Assembly (NCBI RefSeq): GCF_003075455.1
Contig: NZ_QDAE01000010.1
Location: 40,901 to 104,900 of the forward strand
DNA: 64,000 nucleotides
Reading direction: 5' to 3'
Origin: Arthrobacter sp. Bz4
GTDB lineage: Bacteria; Actinomycetota; Actinomycetes; Actinomycetales; Micrococcaceae
Below are positions 17,141 to 25,361 of this stretch, one piece after another. Both the position numbers and the translations under genes were made by a program. Numbering within the stretch: the stretch's first letter is position 1; every line of letters begins with the position of its first letter. The notes under the pieces were generated by a model. That model made no database searches. It saw nothing but the letters and a program-made list of their open reading frames with translations, and was not told the origin of the DNA.

Positions 17141-18606
17141 TTAAGAAGAGACCTTTCCATGCCTGTCTGTGTCTGGGTGGGGACTAGCCGGCTCATCGGA
17201 GGATCCCAGCACCGCCCTCGAACCGGCAACTATACCGGCAACCGCGAAGAGGCACAGAGCCAGCCAGATCGCAACAAACACGCCCACCTGTCCCGGGTTC
17301 GACGGGTCACGTAACAGTGCGAAAAGCCCTCCCGCGATGGTGCTTCCGACCACCCCACCCATCTGGTCGCTGAGTTGCAGCGAGGAGGAGTTTTTCCCCC
17401 GCTCCTGTGCCGGTGAGAGCTTCAGGACCAGCACCGAGGTGCTCGACAGGGTCATTCCCATGGCAAAACCGGCAAGGGTCCACACCACCACCAGGACCCA
17501 GAAAGGCACCGTCGGAACCGAGACCAGTGCCAGTCCGCCGACGCTGGTCGACAGGATCGACGCCCCAAGGACCAGCAGCCACTGTCGGCGGAAGGTGACA
17601 CGAGCCTGCACAAAGGCCCCCGCACTCCACCCCAGGGCGCCGGCGCTCAGGGTGAGGCCGGCGGTCGCCTCATTCATGCCACGCGATGTCACCAGCATCA
17701 GGGGAAGGAACGCCTCGGCGCCGAAGAACGCGGCGGTGACCAGGCCGCGGGTGGCGATGATGCTCGGCAACCCTCGGGCGAGCCGCACTGTCCCCTTCGG
17801 CAGCAGGCGGGGGAAGGTCAGCGCTGCGACGGCGACGCCCCCGGCGGCGAGGAGCAGGAGCACGATTGACCCGGCGCTGTCCCCCAGGCCCTGCGCTGCG
17901 AGCCGGTTGATGGCGAATTGGGCGGCCAGCACGCCGCCGGCAAGGGCCATCCCGGTCAGGGACCGCCGTCGTCCGTCACCGCGGTTACCGGCACCTGGCT
18001 CGGGGGTTGTCAGTGACGCGGTTTTCGGCCAGACCATGACAAACGCTGCCAGGACAATCGGCACGACCCCCAGGAACACCCAGCGCCAGGTGAACTCCTC
18101 CGCCAGGTAGCCAGCCACGGCGGGTCCGATCAGGGACGGCAGCACCCAGGCCGCGGATAACCACCCAAAGATCACTGGCTGGCGATGCTGGGGGTAGGCT
18201 CCTCCGATGATGACGTAGACGGCCACCACCATGAAACCGCCCCCAGCCCCGACACTGCCCGGCCCGCAGTAACCAGCCAGAATTCGCCCGCGGCACCTGA
18301 GACCAGCAGACCAGCGATCATCAGCGTCAGGCCGACGGCGAGCGCGGGGCGGGGACCTACCCTGTCGCACCAGGTACCGGCAATGACGGTGCCCAGCAAC
18401 GACGCTGTCAGATACATCGAAAAGGCCAGCCCGTAGCCGGACACCCCACCGAGTTCCTCGACCACCGCAGGCATGGCAGTGGTGACCGCCATCGCCTCGA
18501 AAGCGGCGCAGGTGATGATGGAAATGATCCCGATGGTCAGGGGGCGCAGGCTGGCTGGCTGCCCGGTAGCGGGCTCTGCCGTGTTCGGGGCGGGGCGATC
18601 TGTCAT
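17141..18606 (-). CDS. MFS drug-efflux-type transporter, frameshifted
   Basis: The first part (from ATG 18606) encodes MTDRPAPNTAEPATGQ, an initial set of helices and the cytoplasmic-loop motif WCDRVGPRPALAVG, ending in GRAVSGLGA. The continuation lies in another frame (GGGFMVVAVYVIIGGAYPQ and later helices to RAVLGSSDEPASPH), ending at 17141. Together they form a ~488-residue 14-segment-like MFS exporter of the DHA2/EmrB type. The break is at about 18230-18252 in GGGGCTGGGGGCGG: adding one G gives the natural motif SGLGAGFMVVAVYV. Either the sequence has a dropped base or the gene is inactivated. Substrate is unknown; a drug or metabolite exporter is likely from the family. Upstream AAGGA could be the ribosome-binding site. 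Confidence 0.85.
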
Positions 18607-18689
18607 GAATCCTTAGTCAACCTACGACTTGGTCAGCCCGCGACGAAGCGGCGGTGCCGCGCCGACACCTAGCTCGACTGCGCCGGCAC

Positions 18690-19004
18690 CTATTTGTCCT
18701 TGTCGTCCTTGCCCGGACGCATTCCGTTGTAAATGTCTTTGCACTCGGGGCAGACCGGAAACTTCTGGGGGTCACGGCCCGGTGTCCAGACCTTGCCGCA
18801 CAGCGCGATCACCGGGTCCCCGGACAGCGCGGACTCCATGATCTTTTCCTTGCGCACGTAGTGCGCGAGGCGTTCGCGGTCGCCGGGTTCCAGTTCCTCG
18901 CGGAGCTCTTCGCGTTCCAGCGTCGCGGTGGACCCTGAGCGTTGGGGGTCGCTCCGCGGGTCGCTGCGGGGGTCATTGTCATAGGGATCTGCAGGCGTAC
19001 TCAT
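18690..19004 (-). CDS. DUF3039 domain-containing protein
   Basis: 104-residue small protein, a conserved actinobacterial family. The N-terminus is a charged repeat-like stretch with SDPRSDPQRSG, then LEPGDRERLAHYVRKEKI and GDPVIALCGKVWTPGRDP, with a CxxC-like zinc site in FPVCPECKDIYNGM (plus the CGK cysteine). Zinc binding is inferred from the cysteines. Function is unknown. Start ATG 19004 is preferred over an ATG three codons upstream because a TAGGAT hexamer ends 7 nt before it. It is probably monocistronic. Confidence 0.85.
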   Translation of the reverse strand: MSTPADPYDNDPRSDPRSDPQRSGSTATLEREELREELEPGDRERLAHYVRKEKIMESALSGDPVIALCGKVWTPGRDPQKFPVCPECKDIYNGMRPGKDDKDK

Positions 19005-19011
19005 GGTCTCC

Positions 19012-19017
19012 ATCCTA
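19012..19017 (-). promoter_or_regulatory. Putative -10 element of leaderless DUF3039 promoter
   Basis: TAGGAT on the minus strand ends 7 nt before ATG 19004. It lies in GAGCAACGATAGG, a 13-mer that also occurs just upstream of the membrane protein gene that starts at 25058. Confidence 0.5.
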
Positions 19018-19053
19018 TCGTTGCTCAGGTCGTCCAGCCTGTCGCGGGGTCGG

Positions 19054-19836
19054 CTAGATTCCCTGCCAGGCAGGCTTGTTCGCGTAAGTATGGCGATAGT
19101 AATCGGCTAGTTTCAACCCAGAAGCGGCGGCCTCATCGATGAGAACGGTGGTGTGGGGATGCATTTGCAGAACGGATGCCGCGCAGATCGCGGCTACCGG
19201 CCCCTCCACGAAGTCGTGGACCGCCCGGGCTTTCTGCGCCCCGGTGGCGATCAGCACCACGTGGCGCGCGTCCATGATGGTGCCCAACCCCTGGGTCACC
19301 ACGTGGTGCGGCACCTCGTCAATGCTGTCGAAGAAGCGGGCGTTGTCCTTGCGGGTCTGATCGATCAGGCTCTTGATCCGCGTCCGTGATGCCAGGGAAC
19401 TGCCCGGTTCGTTGAAGCCGATATGCCCGTCCGTACCTACCCCGAGTAGTTGAAGATCGACTCCCCCGGCCTCCCGGATAGCCTGCTCAAAGGCGGCGCA
19501 CGCGGCGGGAATGTCTTCTGCGGCACCGTCGGGGCCATGGACGTTGTCCGGGTGAATGTCGATCCGGTTCGTGAACTCCCGCCGAATCACCTCCCGGTAG
19601 GACTCCGGGTGGCCAACAGGTAGCCCCACATATTCGTCCAGGGCGAAGCCGTGGACATCGGCGAAGCTCAACGAACCAGTGTGGTGCCGGCGTGCGAGCT
19701 CGTCATACACCCCGAGCGGGGAGGAACCAGTGGCGAGGCCCAGCACCGCGTTCGGCTTGCGTCGGACCAGGTCCTCGATCGCGTCGGCTGCCACAGCTGC
19801 AATGGCCGCTTGATCAGGGAGGATTACTACTTCCAT
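19054..19836 (-). CDS. nagB: Glucosamine-6-phosphate deaminase
   Basis: 260-residue enzyme converting glucosamine-6-P to fructose-6-P and ammonia, the last step of amino-sugar catabolism. MEVVILPDQAAIAAVAADAI opens the protein; VLGLATGSSPLGVYDELAR is the phosphate-binding loop, FALDEYVGLPVGHPESY holds the catalytic Asp, GVGTDGHIGFNEPGSSL the catalytic loop, and RVTQGLGTIMDARHVVLIA-like residues complete the family block. The ATG at 19836 removes 49 upstream residues that lack likeness and overlap the promoter zone. It shares the pathway with nagA (29789-31018), about 10 kb away on the opposite strand. A GATAGGAC hexamer-like sequence lies 5 nt before the ATG. Confidence 0.95.
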   Translation of the reverse strand: MEVVILPDQAAIAAVAADAIEDLVRRKPNAVLGLATGSSPLGVYDELARRHHTGSLSFADVHGFALDEYVGLPVGHPESYREVIRREFTNRIDIHPDNVHGPDGAAEDIPAACAAFEQAIREAGGVDLQLLGVGTDGHIGFNEPGSSLASRTRIKSLIDQTRKDNARFFDSIDEVPHHVVTQGLGTIMDARHVVLIATGAQKARAVHDFVEGPVAAICAASVLQMHPHTTVLIDEAAASGLKLADYYRHTYANKPAWQGI

Positions 19837-19856
19837 CAGCTGTCCTATCGTCTGAG

Positions 19857-21428
19857 CTATTTGTTGACGGCCACTGCCTGCAGCAGTTCGGGGGCCCTCC
19901 GGTCGTACCACTGTCCGCCCAGCTTCACGCCGCCCATCAGCAGCGCGGCACCCAGGACGCCACCAACTACCAGCGTAAGCCAACCGAAGACGCTGTTGCC
20001 GGTGACAAAGTAGGCGATGGCGAGTCCGAGTTCCGGCAGCACCAGCGCGGTGAGGACCAGCCAGCCAATAATCTGGACTGCGAACATGGAGAATCCGGTT
20101 CCCGGCGGTGTTTTCAGCGGGCTCTCGCCCGGGAGCGGCACGTTGTAGGTGTACCGGGCGGAGACCACGCTGGAGAACCCGATCCCGGTCAGCAGGACAC
20201 CCACCGACAGGCCCAGCATCACCGGCAACTGCTCAAGGCTGCCGGAAATCCACAGCGGACCCACGGTGAAGACCAGCACCGCGGGGGCAGCGATCACAGC
20301 TACCGCCAAGGCGCGGCCCGCCCGGTCTGCCCACCCGCTCACCCCGGTGGAAAGGTGCAGCCAGAACGCCGTGTTGTCATAGGAAATGTCGGCCGAAATG
20401 GACCAGGCGAGGAGGAACGCGATGATCGGGCCCACGAAATTCAGCATCGTAAAGTCCCCGGACTGGTAGGCGAAAAACAGCATGAGAAGCGGGACCAGCG
20501 GGACAATCACGATGGACCCGAGGTAACGGGGATCCCGCGCCCAGTAGGTCAAGGCGCGGGCGGCAACTGCCCCGGTGGGAGTCGCCGGAAACCGGCTGAA
20601 GAAGCCCAGGTTGCCTGCCGCTTTTCGGGTCACCGCGTTGTGGGCAGGCGTCACCAACGCCCGGGCCAGGCTGAGCTGCCAGAGCCAGGCCAGCAGGGCG
20701 AGGGTAGCGACGCCGAAGGCGAACCGCAGCGCGGCGGTGAGGTAGGCGCCGTCGGCCACGTCCGCCGGAACCGCCCAGAAGACACCCAGCGGCGTCCACC
20801 CCAGGATGGCCGCCAGCTCGCCGGCAAATCCGACCGACTGTTCAAACCCGGCCGCTATCCCGGCGATGATGGGCCCCAGCAGGATGATCGGCACCAGCAC
20901 CACCATGGAGCTGACATCCTTGAACGTGCGCGACGAGGTCAGCGACATGACCGCCGTGGCCGCCAACCGTGAGGCCACGACACACAACAGGGTGGCCAGA
21001 ATAGCGCACACCACCGCCACCACTGCTGCGGCAGGGTAGAGCCGCCAGATACCAACCTGACCGAGCGCGGCAAGTAAGGTGATGATCCCCGGGATGCCGA
21101 TGACCGCGCCCAGCGCGAGCCCGGCGATCAGTTGCGGCATCGGCACGGCGAAGGTAACGAACCGCGCCGGGTCGAGGGTCATATCGATGCCCGAAGAGAC
21201 CATCGGCACCACAATCCAGCCGAGGACGACTGCTGACCCGGCAATCACCACTACGTTGCGAATAATCTCCGCTTCAGCGGTACCAAAGGCAAACAGCGCC
21301 AGGATCAGCAGGCCCAGCATTCCCAAACCGTACAGGCCGCCCAGGATCACGCCGATCAGTGCCCAGGTGCTGCGTTTGAGGGAGTTCCGCAGGAGGGTGA
21401 GTTTGAGCCTTAGGAGGTGCGCAACCAT
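19857..21428 (-). CDS. ABC-2-type transporter permease
   Basis: 523-residue integral membrane protein with about ten hydrophobic segments and long, sparsely charged loops. It follows the ATPase gene at 21410-22222 with an 19-bp overlap, so the two are cotranslated as one transporter. The N-terminus (MVAHLLRLKLTLLRNSLKRS) is amphipathic and basic, as expected for a cytoplasmic start. There is no periplasmic binding-protein gene nearby, which favours an exporter, or a transporter of the kind that expels peptides, antibiotics or lipids. Substrate is unknown. A 20-bp gap separates its stop from the nagB start. Confidence 0.85.
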   Translation of the reverse strand: MVAHLLRLKLTLLRNSLKRSTWALIGVILGGLYGLGMLGLLILALFAFGTAEAEIIRNVVVIAGSAVVLGWIVVPMVSSGIDMTLDPARFVTFAVPMPQLIAGLALGAVIGIPGIITLLAALGQVGIWRLYPAAAVVAVVCAILATLLCVVASRLAATAVMSLTSSRTFKDVSSMVVLVPIILLGPIIAGIAAGFEQSVGFAGELAAILGWTPLGVFWAVPADVADGAYLTAALRFAFGVATLALLAWLWQLSLARALVTPAHNAVTRKAAGNLGFFSRFPATPTGAVAARALTYWARDPRYLGSIVIVPLVPLLMLFFAYQSGDFTMLNFVGPIIAFLLAWSISADISYDNTAFWLHLSTGVSGWADRAGRALAVAVIAAPAVLVFTVGPLWISGSLEQLPVMLGLSVGVLLTGIGFSSVVSARYTYNVPLPGESPLKTPPGTGFSMFAVQIIGWLVLTALVLPELGLAIAYFVTGNSVFGWLTLVVGGVLGAALLMGGVKLGGQWYDRRAPELLQAVAVNK

Positions 21429-22222
21429 GTGAGTCCCTCCGCGGTGTTGCGTCCGCCCACCAGTTCCACGAACCGGTCCTCGAGGCTGGAGTCCCCGCGC
21501 ACCTCATCGACGGTGCCGGCGGCCAGGACTGTGCCGGCAGCGATCACCGCCGCGTGGTCGCACATCCGCTGGACCAGGTCCATGACGTGGCTGGAGACGA
21601 TCACTGAACCGCCGGAGCTGACATAGCTGTTCAGGATGTCGCGGATGTTGGCCGCCGATACCGGGTCCACCGATTCGAACGGCTCATCGAGGACCAGCAG
21701 GGACGGCGCGTGGATCAGCGCCGAGGCCAGGGCGATCTTTTTGGTCATACCGGCCGAGTAATCGACCACCAGGGTGCCGGCGTCGTCAGTCAGGTCGAGC
21801 GCACGGAGCAGGTCCGCGACCCGCTCCGCCACCGTGTCGCGGTCCATACCGCGCAGCAGGCCCGCGTAGGTCACCAACTGTTCCCCGGTCAACCGGTCGA
21901 ACAACCGCACCCCGTCGGGGAGAATCCCCATCAGCTTCTTCGCCTCGAGCGGCCGAGCCCACACGTCCACGCCATGCACCCATACCTGGCCGTGGTCCGG
22001 GCGCAACAAACCCGTGGCCATCGACAGCGTCGTGGTCTTGCCAGCGCCGTTCGGGCCCACCAGTCCGTAAAACGAACCGGTGGGGACATCCAGGTCGACG
22101 CCGTTCACGGCGATCTTTTCGCCAAAACGTTTGGCGAGTCCCCGGATCACCAGCGCCGGGCTCTCCGGAAAAGCGGGACCGCCGGCTGGGCCCGGGGACA
22201 AAGGCATAGATGGTGTGCTCAT
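21410..22222 (-). CDS. ABC transporter ATP-binding protein
   Basis: 270-residue ABC ATPase. Walker A is GPNGAGKTTTLSMATG (about residue 55), the Q-loop follows in KLMGILPDGV, the signature is DYSAGMTKKIALASALIH (LSGGQ-like, here SAGM), and Walker B with the catalytic Glu is LLVLDEPFESVDPVSA, with the H-loop histidine in VIVSSHVMD. The N-terminus is proline-rich (PLSPGPAGGPAFPE). It is the partner of the permease at 19857-21428. GGAGGG sits 5 nt before the ATG and overlaps a TAGCGT hexamer, so ribosome-binding site and -10 cannot be told apart. Confidence 0.95.
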   Translation of the reverse strand: MSTPSMPLSPGPAGGPAFPESPALVIRGLAKRFGEKIAVNGVDLDVPTGSFYGLVGPNGAGKTTTLSMATGLLRPDHGQVWVHGVDVWARPLEAKKLMGILPDGVRLFDRLTGEQLVTYAGLLRGMDRDTVAERVADLLRALDLTDDAGTLVVDYSAGMTKKIALASALIHAPSLLVLDEPFESVDPVSAANIRDILNSYVSSGGSVIVSSHVMDLVQRMCDHAAVIAAGTVLAAGTVDEVRGDSSLEDRFVELVGGRNTAEGLTWLRTS

Positions 22223-22309
22223 CCCTCCACGCTAGCAACGTCAAGAGAGACCCATCGTCATCCAAAGGGACGAATTACCGCCCACAGACTCCGTCCGGCG
22301 GATGAAAAT

Positions 22310-23311
22310 CTAGAACAGGGCGCGTGCCAATGCTCCCCGCGCCTTGGTGACGCGCGGGTCGCTGATCCCGACGACGTCGAACAGGTCAATCAATCGCACC
22401 CGGGCAACTTCACGGGGTTCCCCCGCGGTCCGTCCAATGAACGAGACGATCCTGGCGAACGCGTCCTCGACGTGGCCTCCCGAAATGTCCAGGTCCGCGA
22501 CGGCGAGCTGGCTCTCCACCGAGTCGGGCTCGTCGGCTCCGCGCTGCCGGATCGTCTCGGCGTCGACATCCTTGAGCCGCTGCATCAGTTCCACCTGGGC
22601 CAGCCCAGCTTTCGCCTCGGCGTCTGCTGGTTGCTCTGCCAGGGCCTGCCGGTAGGCGGCGGCGGCAGCGGGGTAGTCACCGGCCTCGATGGCATCGAAG
22701 GCGGCCTGATGCAGGGGCGGCAGCGGCGGCTCTTCGGGAGCGGCCTCCTCGCCGTCGGCACCTTCCCGCAGCGACCCTGAGACGCCGTTCGAGCCCGCCA
22801 CTTTCAGCAATTCGTCAATGAAGGACCGGATCTGGGCTTCGGGCAGCGCGCCCTCGAACAGCGGCACCGGCTGACCCTTCAGGACCGCCACCACGGTGGG
22901 CACCGTCTGTGCCTGGAAGGCCTGGGCTATCTGGGGTTGCGTCTCGACGTCGACCTTGGCCAGCAGCAGCCGACCGTCATGTTCGACCGTCACCGCTTCC
23001 AGCACCGCTGTGACGCGGGACGATTCTTCGCTCCAGGAAGCCCTCAGGTCCACGATTACCGGAACCTGCGATGACAGCTGAACCAGCTGAGGGAAGCTCT
23101 GCTCGGTGACCTCAACGACGTAGGGGCTGCCTGCTCCTGCGCTGGCGGCTCCGGGTGCCGAATCCGCCGGGGGTGCTGCGGGGGCGGGGGTCCCGCCCTG
23201 CTGGGCGGTCCGTGCGGCGTCGGCCCGTGCCTTCAAAGCCGACAGATCCACGGCTCCGTGCAGGTTCATTGACGACGGCGGGAGGGGCCCGCGGTTGGTT
23301 GGAATACTCAT
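22310..23311 (-). CDS. YbbN/CnoX-like thioredoxin-fold and TPR protein, redox-inactive
   Basis: 333 residues: a flexible Pro/Ala-rich N-terminus (about 1-65), a thioredoxin fold (about 65-180) and TPR-like helices to the end (YPAAAAAYRQALAEQPADAEAKAG and later). The usual CxxC is absent: the active-site position reads VDLRASWSEESSRVTAVLE, so this domain cannot catalyse dithiol exchange. This matches the CnoX/YbbN group, which act as chaperone-like holdases that deliver substrates to GroEL or DnaK. The cis-Pro loop TVPTVVAVLKGQPVPLFEGA is preserved. ATG 23311 is chosen since earlier in-frame codons encode Ser/Pro-rich sequence with no family likeness. Its 5' end lies 34 bp from the stop of the 23346-25058 gene, so the two may be one transcript. 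Confidence 0.9.
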   Translation of the reverse strand: MSIPTNRGPLPPSSMNLHGAVDLSALKARADAARTAQQGGTPAPAAPPADSAPGAASAGAGSPYVVEVTEQSFPQLVQLSSQVPVIVDLRASWSEESSRVTAVLEAVTVEHDGRLLLAKVDVETQPQIAQAFQAQTVPTVVAVLKGQPVPLFEGALPEAQIRSFIDELLKVAGSNGVSGSLREGADGEEAAPEEPPLPPLHQAAFDAIEAGDYPAAAAAYRQALAEQPADAEAKAGLAQVELMQRLKDVDAETIRQRGADEPDSVESQLAVADLDISGGHVEDAFARIVSFIGRTAGEPREVARVRLIDLFDVVGISDPRVTKARGALARALF

Positions 23312-23345
23312 GGTTCCGCCTTTCAAGGGTGGTCTCTGGTGGAAG

Positions 23346-25058
23346 TTACCGAAGTTCGGCGGAGAGCAACTGCTGGGCGGCACCGATGACCCGGATGCGC
23401 TCATCGCTGCCGGCAGGCGGTACATACATCATTACCGCTTCGCCATACCGCACGTCGATGCCCTCGTCGGTTGAGGTCTCGCCGGTCAGCGACTCGTAGA
23501 CGGTGCCGTCGAGGTCGATCGAATCACCGGCGCCGCGCGGGACGCTGGAATAGGTGTGGTTCAGGTAGCCGAAGACCATCGCGCCCCCGTCGCTGGTGGA
23601 CAGGGCGTGCGTGAAGTCCTGCTCGGACTCATGCACGAAGGTAATGTCGGCAGAGTCGTTACCCGGATCGGCGACGACGTCGGCCTGGAACGAGGTGATG
23701 GCGTCCGCAAAGGAATTCGCCTCGAAGGTTTCGGCGTTGTCGCCGTCGGGCTCCGACAGGAAGTCGGCGATCGCGTCCATCGCGTCCTGGGGGGCTAACG
23801 CAAGCTCGCCTGCGATGTCGACCGGTACCTCGGCTACCCCTGCGGCACCGTCGGAGGCCGGGAAGGTGGTGCCGGGCAGCATCTGGATTGCGGCGCTGAG
23901 CTGGTAGTTCGACCGGGGGTCGGCCTGGACCAGGACCAGTGCGTGCGGCACCGGGTTCTCGTCGGACTGGGTCAGGGCGACGACGGTGCGGGGCCAGCTG
24001 GTCTCCGATGAAACCATTGTGGTCAGGACGGGCTCGGCAGCCACCGGAGTGGGCTCCGGGACGTCACTGGCCTGGGACCGGACGTCATAGTTGGCGGTCC
24101 GGAGCGCCAGGGCCGCCTCGGCGACCCGCGGCTCAAGCAGCTCCGCATCGGATGCCGCGTCACCTTCCGCAACGACAGTCGCCACTGAGGCCAGAATTCG
24201 TTCCAGCTGGCTTTCCAGCAGTACGGGTGGGGCCGGTTCGTCGGCCGCTTCGGAAGTCGCTGACGCGGTAGAGCTCGGGTCCGAACTTGGATCCGGGCTC
24301 GGGACTGAACTTGGATCGGAGGTGCTGGCGTGAGCCAGCCCGGCGCCAGAGACGGTCAGCCCTGCAACGACGACGGCCGCCCCGAAGGATGCTCCGCCTG
24401 CCCGCTTCGGCTTCTTCCGGGTTTCCATCCGGCGCTGGTGGGCTCGCGAGCCCTCGGCAGCGGGCCGGTTGCGCTTTGGTGTGACAAAGAAGAGGGCAAT
24501 CCCCAGCACGATGGCAAGCGCACCGATCACAATCAGGGGCACCGCCCAGCCGGTGGTCGCCTCGTTGGGCCAGGTGACCGAGATGTCGGTGGGTGCCGGG
24601 TTCTCGCCGTCGGCTGCCAGCAGGATTGACCAATCGCCCTCGGCTGGATCGAGCCAGCGGTAGGTCACACTGCCATCGGCGGTTTCCTCGCTGGTCCAGA
24701 GGTCGGAGCCACTGGGGTTCGGGACCGTCTCTTCACCCTCGGTGAACGTGGTTTCCAGGCCCTCCTCGGCAATGGCGGTCACCCGCAGGTGCGCGGCGTC
24801 GCCCACCCAGGCGTCGACATCCCCGGCACGTCCGACGGCGAGCGTGAAGGTACCTTCGCTGCGCACCGTAATGTCGACGTCGTCTGCGTCTGGAGCCTTC
24901 GCCCCGGCATCGATCACGGTGACCGGGCCGGCTTCGGACCCCGCGGGCACGGAGGCCGTCACGGTTTCCGGCGGGGACCAGAACGTGAGCTGGCCGATGC
25001 CCAGGAGCATCAGCAGCGCACCGATCACCAAAGCGGGGACTGCAATCTTCAAACGCAC
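23346..25058 (-). CDS. Membrane protein of unknown function with an internal signal-peptide-like segment
   Basis: 570 residues, not assigned to a family I can name. The N-terminus (RLKIAVPALVIGALLMLLGIGQ) is a transmembrane anchor, followed by an extracytoplasmic beta-rich domain (about 25-165) and a second helix at about 170-190 (VPLIVIGALAIVLGIALFFV). A basic stretch with RKKPKRAGG then leads into another hydrophobic segment ending ...GAGLAHAS, which has the shape of a signal peptide with an AxA cleavage site. A Ser/Pro/Asp linker (SDPSSVPSPDPSS) follows, then an acidic soluble domain of ~290 residues. This suggests two once-separate proteins fused in frame. Transcription may start at TAGGTA, 5 nt before the GTG. 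It is upstream of the YbbN-like gene. Confidence 0.7.
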   Translation of the reverse strand: MRLKIAVPALVIGALLMLLGIGQLTFWSPPETVTASVPAGSEAGPVTVIDAGAKAPDADDVDITVRSEGTFTLAVGRAGDVDAWVGDAAHLRVTAIAEEGLETTFTEGEETVPNPSGSDLWTSEETADGSVTYRWLDPAEGDWSILLAADGENPAPTDISVTWPNEATTGWAVPLIVIGALAIVLGIALFFVTPKRNRPAAEGSRAHQRRMETRKKPKRAGGASFGAAVVVAGLTVSGAGLAHASTSDPSSVPSPDPSSDPSSTASATSEAADEPAPPVLLESQLERILASVATVVAEGDAASDAELLEPRVAEAALALRTANYDVRSQASDVPEPTPVAAEPVLTTMVSSETSWPRTVVALTQSDENPVPHALVLVQADPRSNYQLSAAIQMLPGTTFPASDGAAGVAEVPVDIAGELALAPQDAMDAIADFLSEPDGDNAETFEANSFADAITSFQADVVADPGNDSADITFVHESEQDFTHALSTSDGGAMVFGYLNHTYSSVPRGAGDSIDLDGTVYESLTGETSTDEGIDVRYGEAVMMYVPPAGSDERIRVIGAAQQLLSAELR

Positions 25059-25361
25059 TCAGATACCTATCGTTGCTCGTGCGCAGCACGGCCGCGCGTC
25101 AGGCGCCGACGGAGGTCCGACGACGCGATGTCTTGTGCAATACCTTGATCTAACGTCCCATCGTAACGAACTTCGGCCGCGCGGCGGGATTTTTATGGGG
25201 GTGGTCACTCTCGGGCGTGCGCGCAGACCTGACGCACGACGTCGGGTCCCCGGCCCGACACGGTAAGCCGACAGTAGGCTGTTAGTGTTTCGCTAACCTT
25301 GCTTTAGCGGTTTTGAACCTTATTGCCCGCCGCATGCACTACTGGGAAAGCAGAATGAACC
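25059..25361. other. Divergent intergenic region with small dyads
   Basis: 303 bp between the two divergent genes at 25058 and 25362. It holds GTTAG(25281-25285)/CTAAC(25293-25297) and CGCTAA(25291-25296)/TTAGCG(25304-25309), which overlap and could form alternative hairpins or a regulator site. GAGCAACGATAGG (minus strand, 25066-25078) recurs upstream of the DUF3039 gene. No other coding signal was seen; GGGAAAG upstream of GTG 25362 could be a ribosome-binding site. Confidence 0.5.

Noticed and set aside
25272..25300. DtxR/IdeR-like iron box in the intergenic region before the AI-2E gene
   Set aside because: Only about 12 of 19 positions match, and the flanking genes have no iron-related role.
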